Part shown: in pieces, positions 24,864 through 38,974 of the stretch
How positions within the stretch are numbered: position 1 is the stretch's first letter
How the letters are laid out: the number at the start of each line of letters is the position of its first letter
Source of the DNA: Amanita rubescens
Taxonomy: Eukaryota; Basidiomycota; Agaricomycetes; Agaricales; Amanitaceae
Direction: 5' to 3'
NCBI GenBank assembly: GCA_015039365.1
Contig: WION01000443.1
Location: forward strand, 1-43,456
DNA: 43,456 nucleotides
Notes under the pieces: generated by a model
The model's database searches: none
Seen by the model: only the letters and a program-made list of their open reading frames with translations
Told to the model about the DNA's origin: nothing
Made by a program: the position numbers and the translations under genes

Positions 24864-26848
24864 ATGCAGTCGGTTGCTTCGCGTACTTGGCTCAGAGCAG
24901 GACGTATTCAACGTCCAAATGGTGCTGTTGCCAATGGTTCATTGCGCACCATTTCAATGCCTTCTTCAATTCGGTCAGTAAGACCCACCGCTGCTCCTCC
25001 GCCGGTTCCCGGAATTGGCATCCGGTCATCGATACCGTCTATTACTCGAGCCATGTCTCACAACTACGGAGGGGAGTCTACTATCCGCCCAGAAGCTGAT
25101 AAGGTCCTTCAAGATATCGCTGACTACGTCCACAACTACAAAATCAGTTCTGAACTGGCATTTGAAACCGCCAGACTCTGTCTCATCGATACTGTTGGAT
25201 GTGGATTGGAGGCGCTTCGATTCCCAGAGTGTACCAAACTCTTGGGACCTGTTGTTGCGGGCACTATCGTGCCAAATGGTATGCTCTGTTCATTTATTTC
25301 AAACGCGTTCATCAGACGTTCCCAGGTACTCGGGTTCCCGGAACCAATTACCAGCTCGATCCCGTGCGTGGGGCGTTCAACATCGGTGCCGCTATTCGCT
25401 GGCTAGATTTCAACGATTGTTTCCTTGCGGCGGAGTGTGCGTCTTATCTTTTTAGTATATTCTACATCCTCTGATCTGCCTGCAGGGGGTCACCCTTCCG
25501 ACAACCTTGGAGCAATCTTGGCGGTTGCGGACCATCTAGCGCGACAGGGGCAGCAACTGACCATTCGTGACGTCTTGGAGTCTATGATCAAAGCGCACGA
25601 AATCCAGGGTGGTATTGCTCTCCTAAACTCCTTCAATAGAGTAGGCCTGGATCATGTAGTTTTGGTCAAAGTTGCTTCTACCGCCGTTGTTTCGAAATTA
25701 CTCGGCCTCGACAGAGATCAAACCGTTGATGCTATTTCGCAAGCTTGGGTCGACGGCCAATCTCTCAGGACGTACCGCCATGCTCCCAATACTGGCCCAC
25801 GCAAGGCTTGGGCTGCTGGAGACGCTTGTTCGCGTGCTGTCAACCTCGCTTTGATGGTCAAGAAAGGCGAAAAGGGATTGCCTTCTGTTTTGACAGCCAA
25901 AACTTGGGGCTTTTATGACGTCCTTTTCAAGGTATCCTCACACTATTCATGATCAGAGTCGAATCTTATTAATTCGAATCAGGGCAAAGAATTTGAGTTC
26001 CAGCGGCCGTATGGCTCATATATCATGGAGAATGTTCTCTTCAAGATATCATATCCTGCTGAATTCCACGCCCAGACCGCCGTCGAAGCGGCACACACTA
26101 TTTATAAAAAATTGAAGGAAATGGGCAAAACATCCGACGACATCAAGAGCGTCAGGATTCGCACCCAAGAAGCTGCTATTAGAATCATTGATAAGCAAGG
26201 TCCCTTGGACAATTTCGCTGATAGAGAGTGGGTTCTCCAAAGAGCGTCATCTTCTCCACCTACTGATATCTTGAACAGCCATGCGATCAACTACATGGTG
26301 GCTTATCCCTTGATCTTCGGCGAGCTCACCTCGGAAAGCTAGTAAGTACTATCCTGCAGTTCCAAGGATGATGAGGCTATTTTGCGCAAGCACCGATGTC
26401 GCGGCTGCGGATCCTCGCATCGACGCTTTGCGTGCCAAGATATACTGCGAAGAAGATAGACGCTTTAGCGCCGAATATCACGCACCCGATAAACGCTCCA
26501 TTGGTAATGCTTTGCTGGTAGAGTTGAACGATGGTACTGTATTAGACGAGGTTGAAGTTGAGTATCCTGTTGGCCACAAGCGTAGGAGAGCGGAAGGCAC
26601 TCCTCTCTTAATCAACAAGTTTAAGAAGTATGATACTCGTCGTATTTTTGTTAACCATGCCTGACCAAGTGACATAGGCACGTTTCGCACCATTACGACG
26701 ACGCCCATCAAAAAAGGTGAGCGACGCACATATTCCGTTTACTGTTGCATGCTCAAGACCCCAAAGGATTCTGGATACCGTCTCAGATGCCGCTTCGCTG
26801 TTTAAGATGCCTGTCGACAAGTTCACGGACCTCTTCGTCAAGGTGTAA
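24864..26848 (+). CDS. PDH1: 2-methylcitrate dehydratase, mitochondrial (MmgE/PrpD family) (right copy)
   Basis: This is the mirror of 16933-18917, reading forward. The exon joins are clear here: ...[58 protein letters not shown] (AAG acceptor before CACC), KFKK|HVSHH and QKR|PQRILD, ending in [11 protein letters not shown] with the stop at 26846-26848. The protein differs from the left copy by a Thr/Ala change in the presequence (RPTAAPPP here). Its function is the methylcitrate cycle step acting on 2-methylcitrate in mitochondria. Confidence 0.92.
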
Positions 26849-26948
26849 TCGCATTGGCATTGGCTCTGCCAATAATTTTCGGGTACAAAACGCTCAATCA
26901 ACATGTATTTAATTCCCTAACAATACAACAAACATGTGCTCTCGTGGA

Positions 26949-29200
26949 CTACTTTGAGGGTCGTATTGATGATGAACTTCGGCTTCTCTTACGATTTCTC
27001 ATCTTCTTTGCCGTAGTCCCAGCTGGCTCAATTAGGCGTTGTCCATGAAATGCACTGTTTTCTTTTTCTTCGTGATTGGCAGTCAGCTTTGCAGATCCTA
27101 CGTTGTTGCCAGGGAGCTTTACTATTGCCTTCAACTTGTGGTTCAAACCAGTTTCGGTCACCACGTCCGTCATTGCCTCGTGATTCGGCGATTTGCATGT
27201 CTGAGGGTTGAAATCCTTCGAGTCAGGGCTCGGCGCCTCTCGGATAGCTTGATGGGCAGCCTTCGTCTGGTCGGAATTCCAAGGATCTGAGACCGCGCGC
27301 ACGGCCGCCCTAGAGGAGCATACTGGAGGAATCGTCGCATCGTCCATGAGGGCGTTTACATCCTCCTCCGCTACAGATGATAATCGCCGCTGGATAAGAC
27401 GAGCTAGAGGGATAGACCGGGGCTGTTGCGAAATGCCTCGAAAGCGTCTTTCTGGAGAAGTGGTGATTCCCTGACCATTGTTTTGTAGTAGAATTTTGTT
27501 TACGGTTGGTGCCGGTAGCTCGGGAGTAAGGCTCACAACTAAATTTCTAGACTCGCTGAAATCGTCTCGACTAGCCAGTCCCGCAGATGGCGAGGCCATC
27601 GTGACTGGTGAATTACAATCTGGTTTTACAGCGCGTCGTTCGCCTGGCCGGAGTTTTTCAGTAATCCAATTGTTGATGTCTTGTATGCAGTTTTTGGTTC
27701 CAAAAGATGATAATATTTGCTTGTCATTTGGCGGCTCATAAGCAATCTGGGGAGACACCGTGTCCAAGGGGGGTGGCGTATATATGTACGGAGACCAGTA
27801 TGGGGAAGATGGATCAGGCGGTGTTGACAAATATGATTCTGCACTTCTCGTTTGGTCAAGGACCGTCGGCCACCTAGTATTTTGCACGAAATCAGAAAAC
27901 CGCGGCTCAACGACAATCCGTGGCAAGAGGTGTGGGGAAGGTGAGCCAGAAGGTATAAAAGGCGCTGCCGACGGTTTCAAAGTGCTCTGTTCGCTATCTT
28001 GACGAGAAAATTTATGCTTTGGAGGGCGTAGTTCGATTGTATCTTGCCAATTCAGGCCCAAGCCTCTATTCCAGTCTTGGATTCCCGGTTCATGTACTTT
28101 TGAATGTCCGGCTTTAGTATGTAATATTCGATCATATGCAAGACCTTTACGCTGAATGGCAATGGAAGACTGCTTCCCTTGTATGCTCTCGCGTGCGTGT
28201 TCGCGAGTAACGGTAAGCTGCGACAAATCGATTGGTCCATGATTTGGCAAAATTGGACCACTTAGTTTGGGGCTAGTTTGCAACCTAGGTGGAATTGTCT
28301 GATTTTTCGGATGCGAGCCAACTTGCCCGTGGCTTCGAGGCTGATTATCTTCGATATTGAGCCCCCAGATCATGTTCGACAGGTCCTCACCCTCTATGAT
28401 CGTTCCTTCCGCGCCTCTAGTAAGAAGTCAAATGGAGAATGTCTGGCGCTAGTACGCACTTACGAAGGGCAACGAGCGTAGGGCAATGATAACGGGCCAT
28501 GCAACGCAGGAATTGGTCTCGGTGGAGAATTCGCCCAGGAGATCCAGCCTCATAGACAAATTAAACGATCATTAGCGGCTAGGAGAAAAAAAATACCACT
28601 ATTTTCATTGTATTCTTGGTTATATGCACATTTCGGTCGAAGTAGAGTTCGCGGCACGTGAGAATTATTGCCGATTATCATAATTGATTCAGGAGACGAG
28701 GGAGGTGATGGTGTGCATGGTAGGTCCGAGTGTGGACGCGGATGACTATGGAGCATCGACGGCTTTGAGAAGCTATGTGTAGTGGACTCCATTGAGAGGG
28801 TACTAGTATCCAAGGATGAAAAGCTATCCGAAGCACCTGGGCTCGAAGGTTTCGATCGTTCTGGCATTGAAACGACACGCTGGGATTCCTCGGGGTTCAT
28901 ATTATCTGTGTATTCTTCTGGAAGAGAAACCGTGCGCTTCGCAGAAGATCTGAAATCGACAGGGCGATTGAAAGGTAACTCGGCGTATCGTTTACGGGCC
29001 GAAATAGAACGCGTAGAAGGATCTCTCCCAGAGGACGCATCGGACAGATGCTTTTCCGAGTCGATATATGCGCTATTTTGACGAGCTAGAATATCGCCAG
29101 CATTCCCGCCGGTGGAGATATCTTGTTCAAGGACATCGGACGGCCTTGAACGGACTGCAGAAAGGTCTGTTTGCGTAGCTTTTTCAGTGTATACCTTCAT
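26949..29200 (-). CDS. Hypothetical Ser/Pro-rich protein, 718 aa (right copy)
   Basis: This is the mirror of 14581-16832, with start ATG at 29200, the same three-exon structure and the same ordered core around PRPIPALHGPLSLPYARCP. Compared with the left copy a few residues differ (RNLVVSL versus RNLAVSL, SSRAAV versus SSRTAV, TAKKM versus TVKKM, LSDAS versus LPDAS), with no frame break. The function is unknown. Confidence 0.75.
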
Positions 29201-29388
29201 GTGAAATGATTGCCTCCAAGTAAAAGTTCGGCGGGATGAGGAACAAATCAAGAAGAGAGGATGGGCGATGCGATTGAAGCAAAGTAGAGAGGCGGAGTCT
29301 TAAATAATTCAGACCTGCAAATTGGGAAAAGGTATATATGCGCACAATGGAGGTACATTTCTGTAAATACAGAAACAATGCTCAGCGC

Positions 29389-30685
29389 TCAGGCTTTCTT
29401 GAAATAACTCGACAACTTTGCCATTCCATTGACATTCGTCTTTTTCAGCTTTTCGACGCCTTGCGAGGCTTTATTTTTCCTCTTCTTGTCTTCATGCTGC
29501 ATTGCTGCACTGGTTGATTCTCGTTTTGGCTTTGGATTCCCAGGTGCAATGACTTCATCACGCAGGTTTTTTAGATGCTTTTCTAGGTCACCGAAGCTGA
29601 CAGGAACTAAGCTAAAGAGACAAACAGGATAAAGGAGACTCACTCGTAGGAGGCTTCTAACGCACCACCGAGACTCTTCGGCAAGTATTGGCTCAAGGTT
29701 TCGCAGGCGGCCCGGATCCGGGCAACTAGTGTAAAGTCTCAATAGTCATCGCAATGCACACCGACGCAACGTGCCTTCGAGCAGCTTTTCTTTGCCATCG
29801 TCGAACAATCCATCCTTTGCCAAATTGCGAAGAAGAGTTTTTGATCCCTCTACAGTGCTTGGAGAGGATAAATAGGCAACTTTCTTCCGTAGGTATTCGA
29901 GGGCTTTGCTCTCGCTAAATCTGTACACTTCTATCTTTGATGTAATTTCTGTAGAAGGTGTCAAAAAAGGACCGGACAGCTAATCTGGGACCAATTCACC
30001 TTTCATATCACACACGCGTCTGAGAGCGTCTTTAATGCAAGGCAATGAAGCAAGTTGGAGAATATCTTGTGCATTAACGTCATAAGATGTGTCGTCATGT
30101 CTACCACAACGTTCTTCAATCTTGAGAGAAGCATCCTCAAAAATATCATCGGCTGGTCGAAAATGATGTTCGTACCCATCTTCAGGCTAGGCAAGGATAT
30201 GCGTAAGGCATCCATGACATAGAAACAAACTTACTGGATTAGTAGCCTGCAATATCGGGAATAACAAGAAGGTTGGATCAATCGGTGACATTAGCAAAAG
30301 CCTGCCATCTGACAGGTGTTAGAAATTAGGCATACACGACCACCATACGCTCACCAGAAACAACCTCATTATCTAAAAACCAGGACCGAGTTTCCGCTGG
30401 CGTAACAGCTTGTACTTCCAATATTACGCTTATATCACCCGCAGTGTCCTTCGGCCCCTTGACAGGTAGAAATAGCGATGCAATTCCTTCGGGTGTCGTT
30501 AAGAAACCGGGAGGTAAGTGTGTTTGGAACGCACCAGTTCTGGGATGTGGCAGGCGAAGGAAATTGGCACTGTGGTCGACGTGGGTGGTAAGACCATCCA
30601 AGAGATCTGGATATATGAGTAAGAAAAGGATTGTAGTCTTGCGAGGACTCCTACCAACAGGAAGGACACACACATACGTCGCCAT
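29389..30685 (-). CDS. Ribonuclease H2 subunit B (right copy)
   Basis: This is the mirror of 13099-14392 with the same seven-exon layout. A 3-nt insertion lies in the fourth intron, next to its acceptor (ACACCTTCTACAG here, ACACCTACAG on the left), and does not change the protein. Residue differences are HLPPGFL versus HLPTSFL, GIASLF versus GIPSLF, DISVIL versus DVSVIL, and KKTNVNG versus KKMNVNG. The C-terminal GMAKLSSYF motif is kept. Confidence 0.88.
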
Positions 30686-30779
30686 GTTAGGCGCGTCTAT
30701 GTGACACTTTGTGCTTATTTATTTATTTCGATAAAATCAAATAGTAGTTGCATTGTACGAGTACCGAAGAAAGAAAAAA

Positions 30780-31997
30780 CTACTGACCACCAACAACTTT
30801 CCCATGTATGCTATCCATCCCATTACCTTCATCCACAACCAAGTTGAATAGATCATCATTACCCCCCCCTCCAGCCATACTGTTAGGATTGTCCTGACCA
30901 TCAGGAGCACCATCAGCCGTGGAGCCATTTCCTCCTGCCGGTGCACCGCTCCCGTTGCCGGGATTGTTGGGATTTCCTGTTCCATTTGCGCTATTTCCAG
31001 TGTCCGCTGGTTGTGAGCCGCTCGGCGGAGAAGGACCACTGCCTTGATTGTTGTTTCCGGTTTCTGGGGCGGGTTGTGTGTTTTGAGGTTGTGCACCGTT
31101 CGGCGAGCCACTGCCTCCATTGTTGTTCTCGGTGTCCGGGGCCTGCTGTGGTTGTGTGTCGGGCGGGGCAGAACCGCCACTTCCATTGTTGTTTTCGGTG
31201 CTCGAAGCAGGCTGTGCACTTTGAGGTTGTGAGCCGCTTGGCGAGGGCGAGCCACTGCCTCCATCGTTGCTTCCAGTGCTCGAGGCGTCAGATGAATTCG
31301 CACCAGTATTGGCAGACTCTCCGCTACCTTGGCCGTTGTTCCCTTGAGCTCCGCCGTTTGGATTCGTAGACCCATTAGTGCTTCCAGTCGACGCATCGCC
31401 AGATTTTGATCCGTTGTCGCCCTGAGATCCACTCGGATTCGTCGGTTCAGAAGTCCCGCCACCGAGGACAACGGTAACTTCTACGTCATTGCCTACAGTG
31501 ACCTGCCCGGCGGTGCGACCTGTATCGTTGCCGGTTCCCTGAATCGGGGTAACGCCGGAGACAGTGCCTGTATAGGTTTGTCCGGTAGATGGGGCTCCCA
31601 CTCGCGCAGAAGAGGAGCCAGAGCTAGAACTTGAACCAGCTTGTGCAATGTCTTGTCCTTGAGGATTATTGCCACCGTCTGGTTGCGCGATTACTACTTT
31701 ACCGGCGAAATTGCCATCCGATCCAGACGAGTTGACTATGTCACTCCGTGTGCGCAGAGCGCTGTGGTGTACATTCAACGTCGAGGCTTGACCGTGATGG
31801 TTGGCTGGATCGCCAGGGTATATGCGGCGTGCAGCGATCATGGAAGAGCCCTGGTTAATAGCAGCCTGAGAGGCGCTTCAAAAATAGTTTTCCTGGTTTA
31901 AGCAAGTAACACTCACCTGGCGGATAGCGATGGGAGTTGCAGAGACAAAAGCGTGCATCAGCAGGAGAAAAGATAGTCTGATGTGAATAGAATGCAT
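30780..31997 (-). CDS. Secreted Ser/Gly/Asn-rich low-complexity protein (right copy)
   Basis: This is the mirror of 11784-13004 and encodes 388 aa. The signal peptide starts MHSIHIRLSFLLLMHAFVSA. The intron begins with a standard GT (31915-31916, complement) where the left copy has GC. In the repeat region this copy has three fewer codons after GSQGDN, four extra codons in APDTENNNGGSGSP, and two fewer near the C-terminus (GGGGNDDLFNL), plus several substitutions. This is the most divergent gene between the arms. Confidence 0.75.
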
Positions 31998-32077
31998 GAT
32001 AAAAGAATGTGTAACGCAAAGGATAGTGATGATATGGGAGAGAGAGACGAAGGACGAGGATGTCCAACGGAACAGGC

Positions 32078-32106
32078 TTTATATCGCGGCTAACAAGGTG
32101 ACGTCA
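32078..32106 (-). promoter_or_regulatory. CRE palindrome and TATA box of the secreted-protein gene (right)
   Basis: TGACGTCA lies at 32099-32106 and TATAAA (complement) at 32078-32083, mirroring the left arm. They are kept although the surrounding sequence has several substitutions. Confidence 0.5.
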
Positions 32107-32150
32107 ATAGATTAGAAAAGGAATTGCCTTTCCTGCCTAATGCAGCGGTA

Positions 32151-34350
<2,200 letters not shown>

Positions 34351-34658
34351 ATCTCAGGATATAGTAGATGCTGAGGGGGCATCTCGACGGTCACATTTTC
34401 TATAGCACGAATAATTGTGAACAATCACGCCATCGTCGATGGCCGAACGGAGCGGCGAGAATCGGTCTCTTCCTGATATGTTACACAAGTGTCAGGGAGT
34501 ATAGTTGGGCCGGTACAAACGTGGATTGGTGTTTTCAATGGCAATCACCGCATTATATTGCAACAATATTGACGTTGTTCGAACTGATATCACATATAGC
34601 AATACAAATTAAATAGCGAAGTAACTAATCTACTTGTACACGGTAACAATCCCTTTAG
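34351..34658. other. Intergenic region before ATP sulfurylase (right)
   Basis: This is the mirror of 9124-9431. I see no supported gene or clear promoter motif in it. Confidence 0.5.
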
Positions 34659-36423
34659 TCATGACACTATACTCAACGAAATTGGACCGAGAGCAGAGAC
34701 GACTACGATTTGTCCATTCGAAGGTGCAGTTGCCGGAGGTGGAGGACAATCTCCGATGCAGCCACACATCCTCTCGTATGATTGCGTGTCAAACGCGATC
34801 ACAGGTTGTGAAGGGCCATTGACAGAGGCGGGCGCCAGCTTCGTCTGCAGATCGAACCCGCCTCGGTATGACGATTGCAGTGAGATGTTGGTCGGCGCCC
34901 CATTATTTGCCACATATAATCTAAGAGGTAGTCCTGTTGGTGCATCGAACGAAAGATTGATAGGTGCAGAGAAGGTTTTCACACGACTATTGAAAATCGG
35001 ACTCGGTGATTTTGCGTCATTGTTGGAGCTGGATAATGATACTGCCGCATTTATCGCGCTAAATCATCTCATCAGCTTTGTTTGCATGCGCGGCAAATCG
35101 AAGTTCGTACCCGTTGCCAGTATCTAAAATGAGAGTAGGGGTTGCCATAATAGATGCGAATGATATATTAGAAGTGATAGGGCTGAGAAATGATAATAAG
35201 ATTGTTGCCGTAAAAGTAGGTAGTTGGTTGACTCACCCGTCTATGGTATCCAAAATGAGCGATTCAGATACATGGAATGTGCCTGTTATTGAAGAACGTA
35301 TGTTCTGGATGCCTATGATAGGGGCTTTCATGGACTTATGCCCACGTGAACGACGTATTTCGTCGATAAAGCAATGGGCCTTACCTGGCACTCGATTTCG
35401 TTCATAGTACCAAAGATGGAAACTTTGTTAAAGGTGACGTGTTTTGAAAGGTGAGCAAACTGTTGTGAGAATTGGGGTAGGTAAGTTATAAACCCTGGCA
35501 CAACGTATGGTGAGGATTTCCAAGGGAATAGAAGTTGGATATTGAAATTGAGATATTGAAATTCTGATAGATTCCCAGGGGCCTGTCGTGTACTTTCAGT
35601 CTCGGAGGTGCTACGGTAGTGATATATATACGAACATAAATTGTCATTCCTCTGTTTGGATCCTGCTGGCAGACACAGATGTTTGTTTGCTGAAGGAGAG
35701 TATAATCGGAAGCGTTTGCTTGCAGTTGGACGACAATTTCTGTTGCCTTATGGTCCGAGTTTATCCCAACAGTCAAACTCCCTCCCACACCGTTTGTCAC
35801 CTGATAGTCGATAGAGGATATATTGGAACGGATCGCGATGGGACTAGTCGAAGGAAAATACGTTGGGTATCTGTGGGGAAGTGCGTTAAGGCATTGGCAA
35901 GTAACAATATGAGAGCAGCGCTAACGATGCTTGTAACGCCGGAGAACCATTAATGAGTTGCTGCCATTCATCGCAATCGAAATTTGATGAGGAGAAGGGT
36001 ATAACGGCCGCGTCTATAAAATTGGCTGGAGGCGAGTTGCCCTCAATCCATATGTTGGCTGAGCTCGGCGCTCTCGAGTTGCTTGCTTCAGAGCTTCTCC
36101 GTTTCTTAATTGACAAAACGTCAGAAGGGAACTGTCAACAAGCATAGGAAGGTAACTACCAAAACCACCGGAAGCACAATGACAGCCGAAAGTGCAACGT
36201 AAATGGCTAGGGCATAGAAGGTTGCCTTCAGAATTCTGGCATTCCTCGTTTTCTTTGATGAAGACTGAAGGTTTCTGATGATGAGCCTATGCTGTGCTTC
36301 CGAGGACTCGTAGTCGGGCAGAGAGGATAAAGAGCGTCCGACGGCTTTGTCTGGGTAACGAACGGTCGAGCCAGCGACGAGAGCGTCAAACTTTACATGA
36401 TCCTCCTCGTCAAGAATGATCAT
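34659..36423 (-). CDS. Single-pass membrane protein, DUF7330-like basidiomycete family (right copy)
   Basis: This is the mirror of 7358-9123 and encodes the same protein. The only difference I found is one base fewer inside the first intron, next to its acceptor (AATTAAG here, AATATAAG on the left), which leaves the exon joins unchanged. It has the membrane segment followed by beta-repeat units such as SLILDTIDGPI. The function is unknown. Confidence 0.65.
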
Positions 36424-36539
36424 GCTGCAGCTAAATCATGGAGGGGAACGAGTGCAGGTTTAATCCCACAGTGGGCAGCTGTTGCCAGTTTCGGATGTGA
36501 CAGGTGAAACGCGTAAGCAATATTACATTATAACTAATA

Positions 36540-38569
36540 TTATAACTCGGGCCTCGCCTGTGCCGAAGGGCCGAAAGCCGAAGATAGTACACTTGCACCG
36601 CGCTCAACCACATTCATCACAAGCTCGATACACATCTTCGTACTCTGTCGACATTTCTGCAGAATGAAGTCGAATCGGCTTTTCAGTTTCGCATTCGGTG
36701 CTCCTGCAGCAATCTCTGCCTGTTGAACCGAATCAGCCTCTGCGTACTCTCGCATAGCGTATCGTCTTACCTGATATCCCGCCGACTTCTCAGCATCTTC
36801 AACTAGCTTTTTGGACTCTTCCACGCTAGCCTCAGACCACATACGACGAAAGTCATTGACGCTTTCGAGACTTTCGCTGAAGCGGAATAATGTATTGAAA
36901 AGTGCGACAATCTCCGACCGTTGCAGTAGATTAGAATTGGCTCGAGGACTACACTATCAAATCACCGAAGCGAATCAGTAGGAGATGTACTCACTCAAGA
37001 GCCTTATCATCCATTTCAAATAGAACTTTCATCGCCGTAGCTAGACCAGTGATTTGAACCTTTCCCCACAGCCGGCATTTGTCACAGCCAACACAATCCA
37101 TGATATGGGACACGTTGCGGAAATGGGCCTTGAACTCTTCCTTCAGAATCTGGAAAATGTGACATGTTGGTTTGCTCAGAGTGGATCAGGATCCAGACTT
37201 ACGTTGGCATTTTCACCACGGAATAGGACCGTCTCGTCAAATCGTCCAACCTCATGGGCGATGTTAAGAATGGTCGACAACTTTTCTAATGTCACCTCAT
37301 CATCTTCGTGATTACCATTTGAACAGTAATCATACGCCGATAAATAAGGGCGGAGCCTTTCTACGGCACGTAGCATTAAGACAGTATTAAAATAGATGTA
37401 CTGCAATCTCTCAGGATGAGAAGCGACGCGATTAATGAAACATTGTAGATTAGGGCCCTGCAAAATGTCAGTGAGATGATTGGAATATATATCGAGAGAC
37501 AAACCCATTCCCCTGTAGATTGGTCTAAATATTCCTTGCATATGTGCGTTGATATAGATGCGTGTAGCCCTAGTCGCGATTAGCACGTAGCCTACACCCA
37601 GTAAACTGAACCAAAGTACCTGATATAACCTTGTAGTATACTCGCTTTTCCAAGCAGTGGGTATCGTGTCTTTTCTCATCGCCAAGCACAACTTCCGAAA
37701 GGGTGCTCGGAAGTGACACTGGTGACGGAGACTTCGCCGCCATCAAATTATATTCAACTAAACCAAAGCAATTTTCTTCGTATATCGCCCGCCATATCCG
37801 GTGTGCATGTGGTCCAGTATAACCCGTGTATCGTTCAGGAATAAGTGTTAGATCATAATAGTCACCCTCTGAAAGCAGATTAATTAACTTAACGACATAA
37901 TACTTTGGCCACTAACCAGTCTGATCATCTAGGAAACAGAAATCAGAGTCACGATAATAACACCCAGGTAGCCGATGCAACTGCGTGACAGTCAGCTACT
38001 GCTGGAAACGACGGTGGACTCGACTCACTTTGTCTGACGTGGTATTTTCGTCCACCTTGCTCAGCGTCGATGCTCTCCATTGCACAGGTATATTGCTCTT
38101 GGGTCTAGTTAGATAAATAAGTGACACTGCGGGACAACATACCTCATCTACAGTGGTGATGGCACAACCAATATTATTGCATGAACCATCGTCTGGCCAG
38201 AATGGGCACTCGCGGTAGAGGTCTAACTGGTACAGAAATAAGAAGCTTCATCGAGGACGAGGAGAAGACTTACTCGAAAATATTTAAAGAAGGGTAAGCG
38301 GACAAGTTGGGCCAAGTTGCTATAAAGCCCTTCATTGACATTTTCCACTGATTCATAATCGCACAAAGTCGTCTCTATGGGACCTTTCAGCTGCTGCAAG
38401 AACTTCAGAATTTTGAATATGTGACTAAGCTGCAACGTACACCCGGGTGTCCACACGCCACGTCCTGGCCTTTTCTTGTAAGGGTGTCCGAAAGAAGGGA
38501 TTGCTTGGTAGCAAGAGTTAGCCATGGGCCCAAGAGAATCAGGGTTAAGTGCAACGCATGGTAGCGCAT
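36540..38569 (-). CDS. ERO1: ERO1 endoplasmic reticulum thiol oxidoreductase (right copy)
   Basis: This is the mirror of 5212-7241, with the start codon complementary to 38567-38569 and the same signal peptide, exon joins and CVGCDKC active site. I saw no differences from the left copy. It oxidises protein disulfide isomerase in the ER lumen. Confidence 0.92.
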
Positions 38570-38974
38570 GGAAGTCGATGCAGAACGAACACGTCGCCGC
38601 TTTGCATCGCAATGGATTAGAAGAAATATTCCACGTGGCCACGGAGGTCAGCTGCTTAGTCAGCGACACAGCCAGGCCTCGGCTGCGTAAATCCAGCCCA
38701 TGAAGCACGAACGTCCAGCGATTGCTGTGCCGTTCCGAATGCACTTGGCTGCGGTAGTTGTAGCGCAAAATGTGGTTTGAGATATTGATGCCACGTCGGT
38801 GGCTCGGGCAAAAGTCCCACGCGTACTCTATTTCGGCATTGCAACTTTACCAACTGCAACCATCATCCCTCTTCTTCAAAAAACGGGTCGTACTTTACTT
38901 CGACTCGTTGACTAGGTTTTCTTCCGTCAAAGGTTAATTATTCTTCGGCCCTTTCGTATTTTTGATAGTCGGCT
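38570..38974. promoter_or_regulatory. Shared divergent promoter, ERO1/vigilin (right)
   Basis: This is the mirror of 4807-5211, with the CCACGTGG palindrome at 38631-38638. It contains no supported gene. Confidence 0.35.
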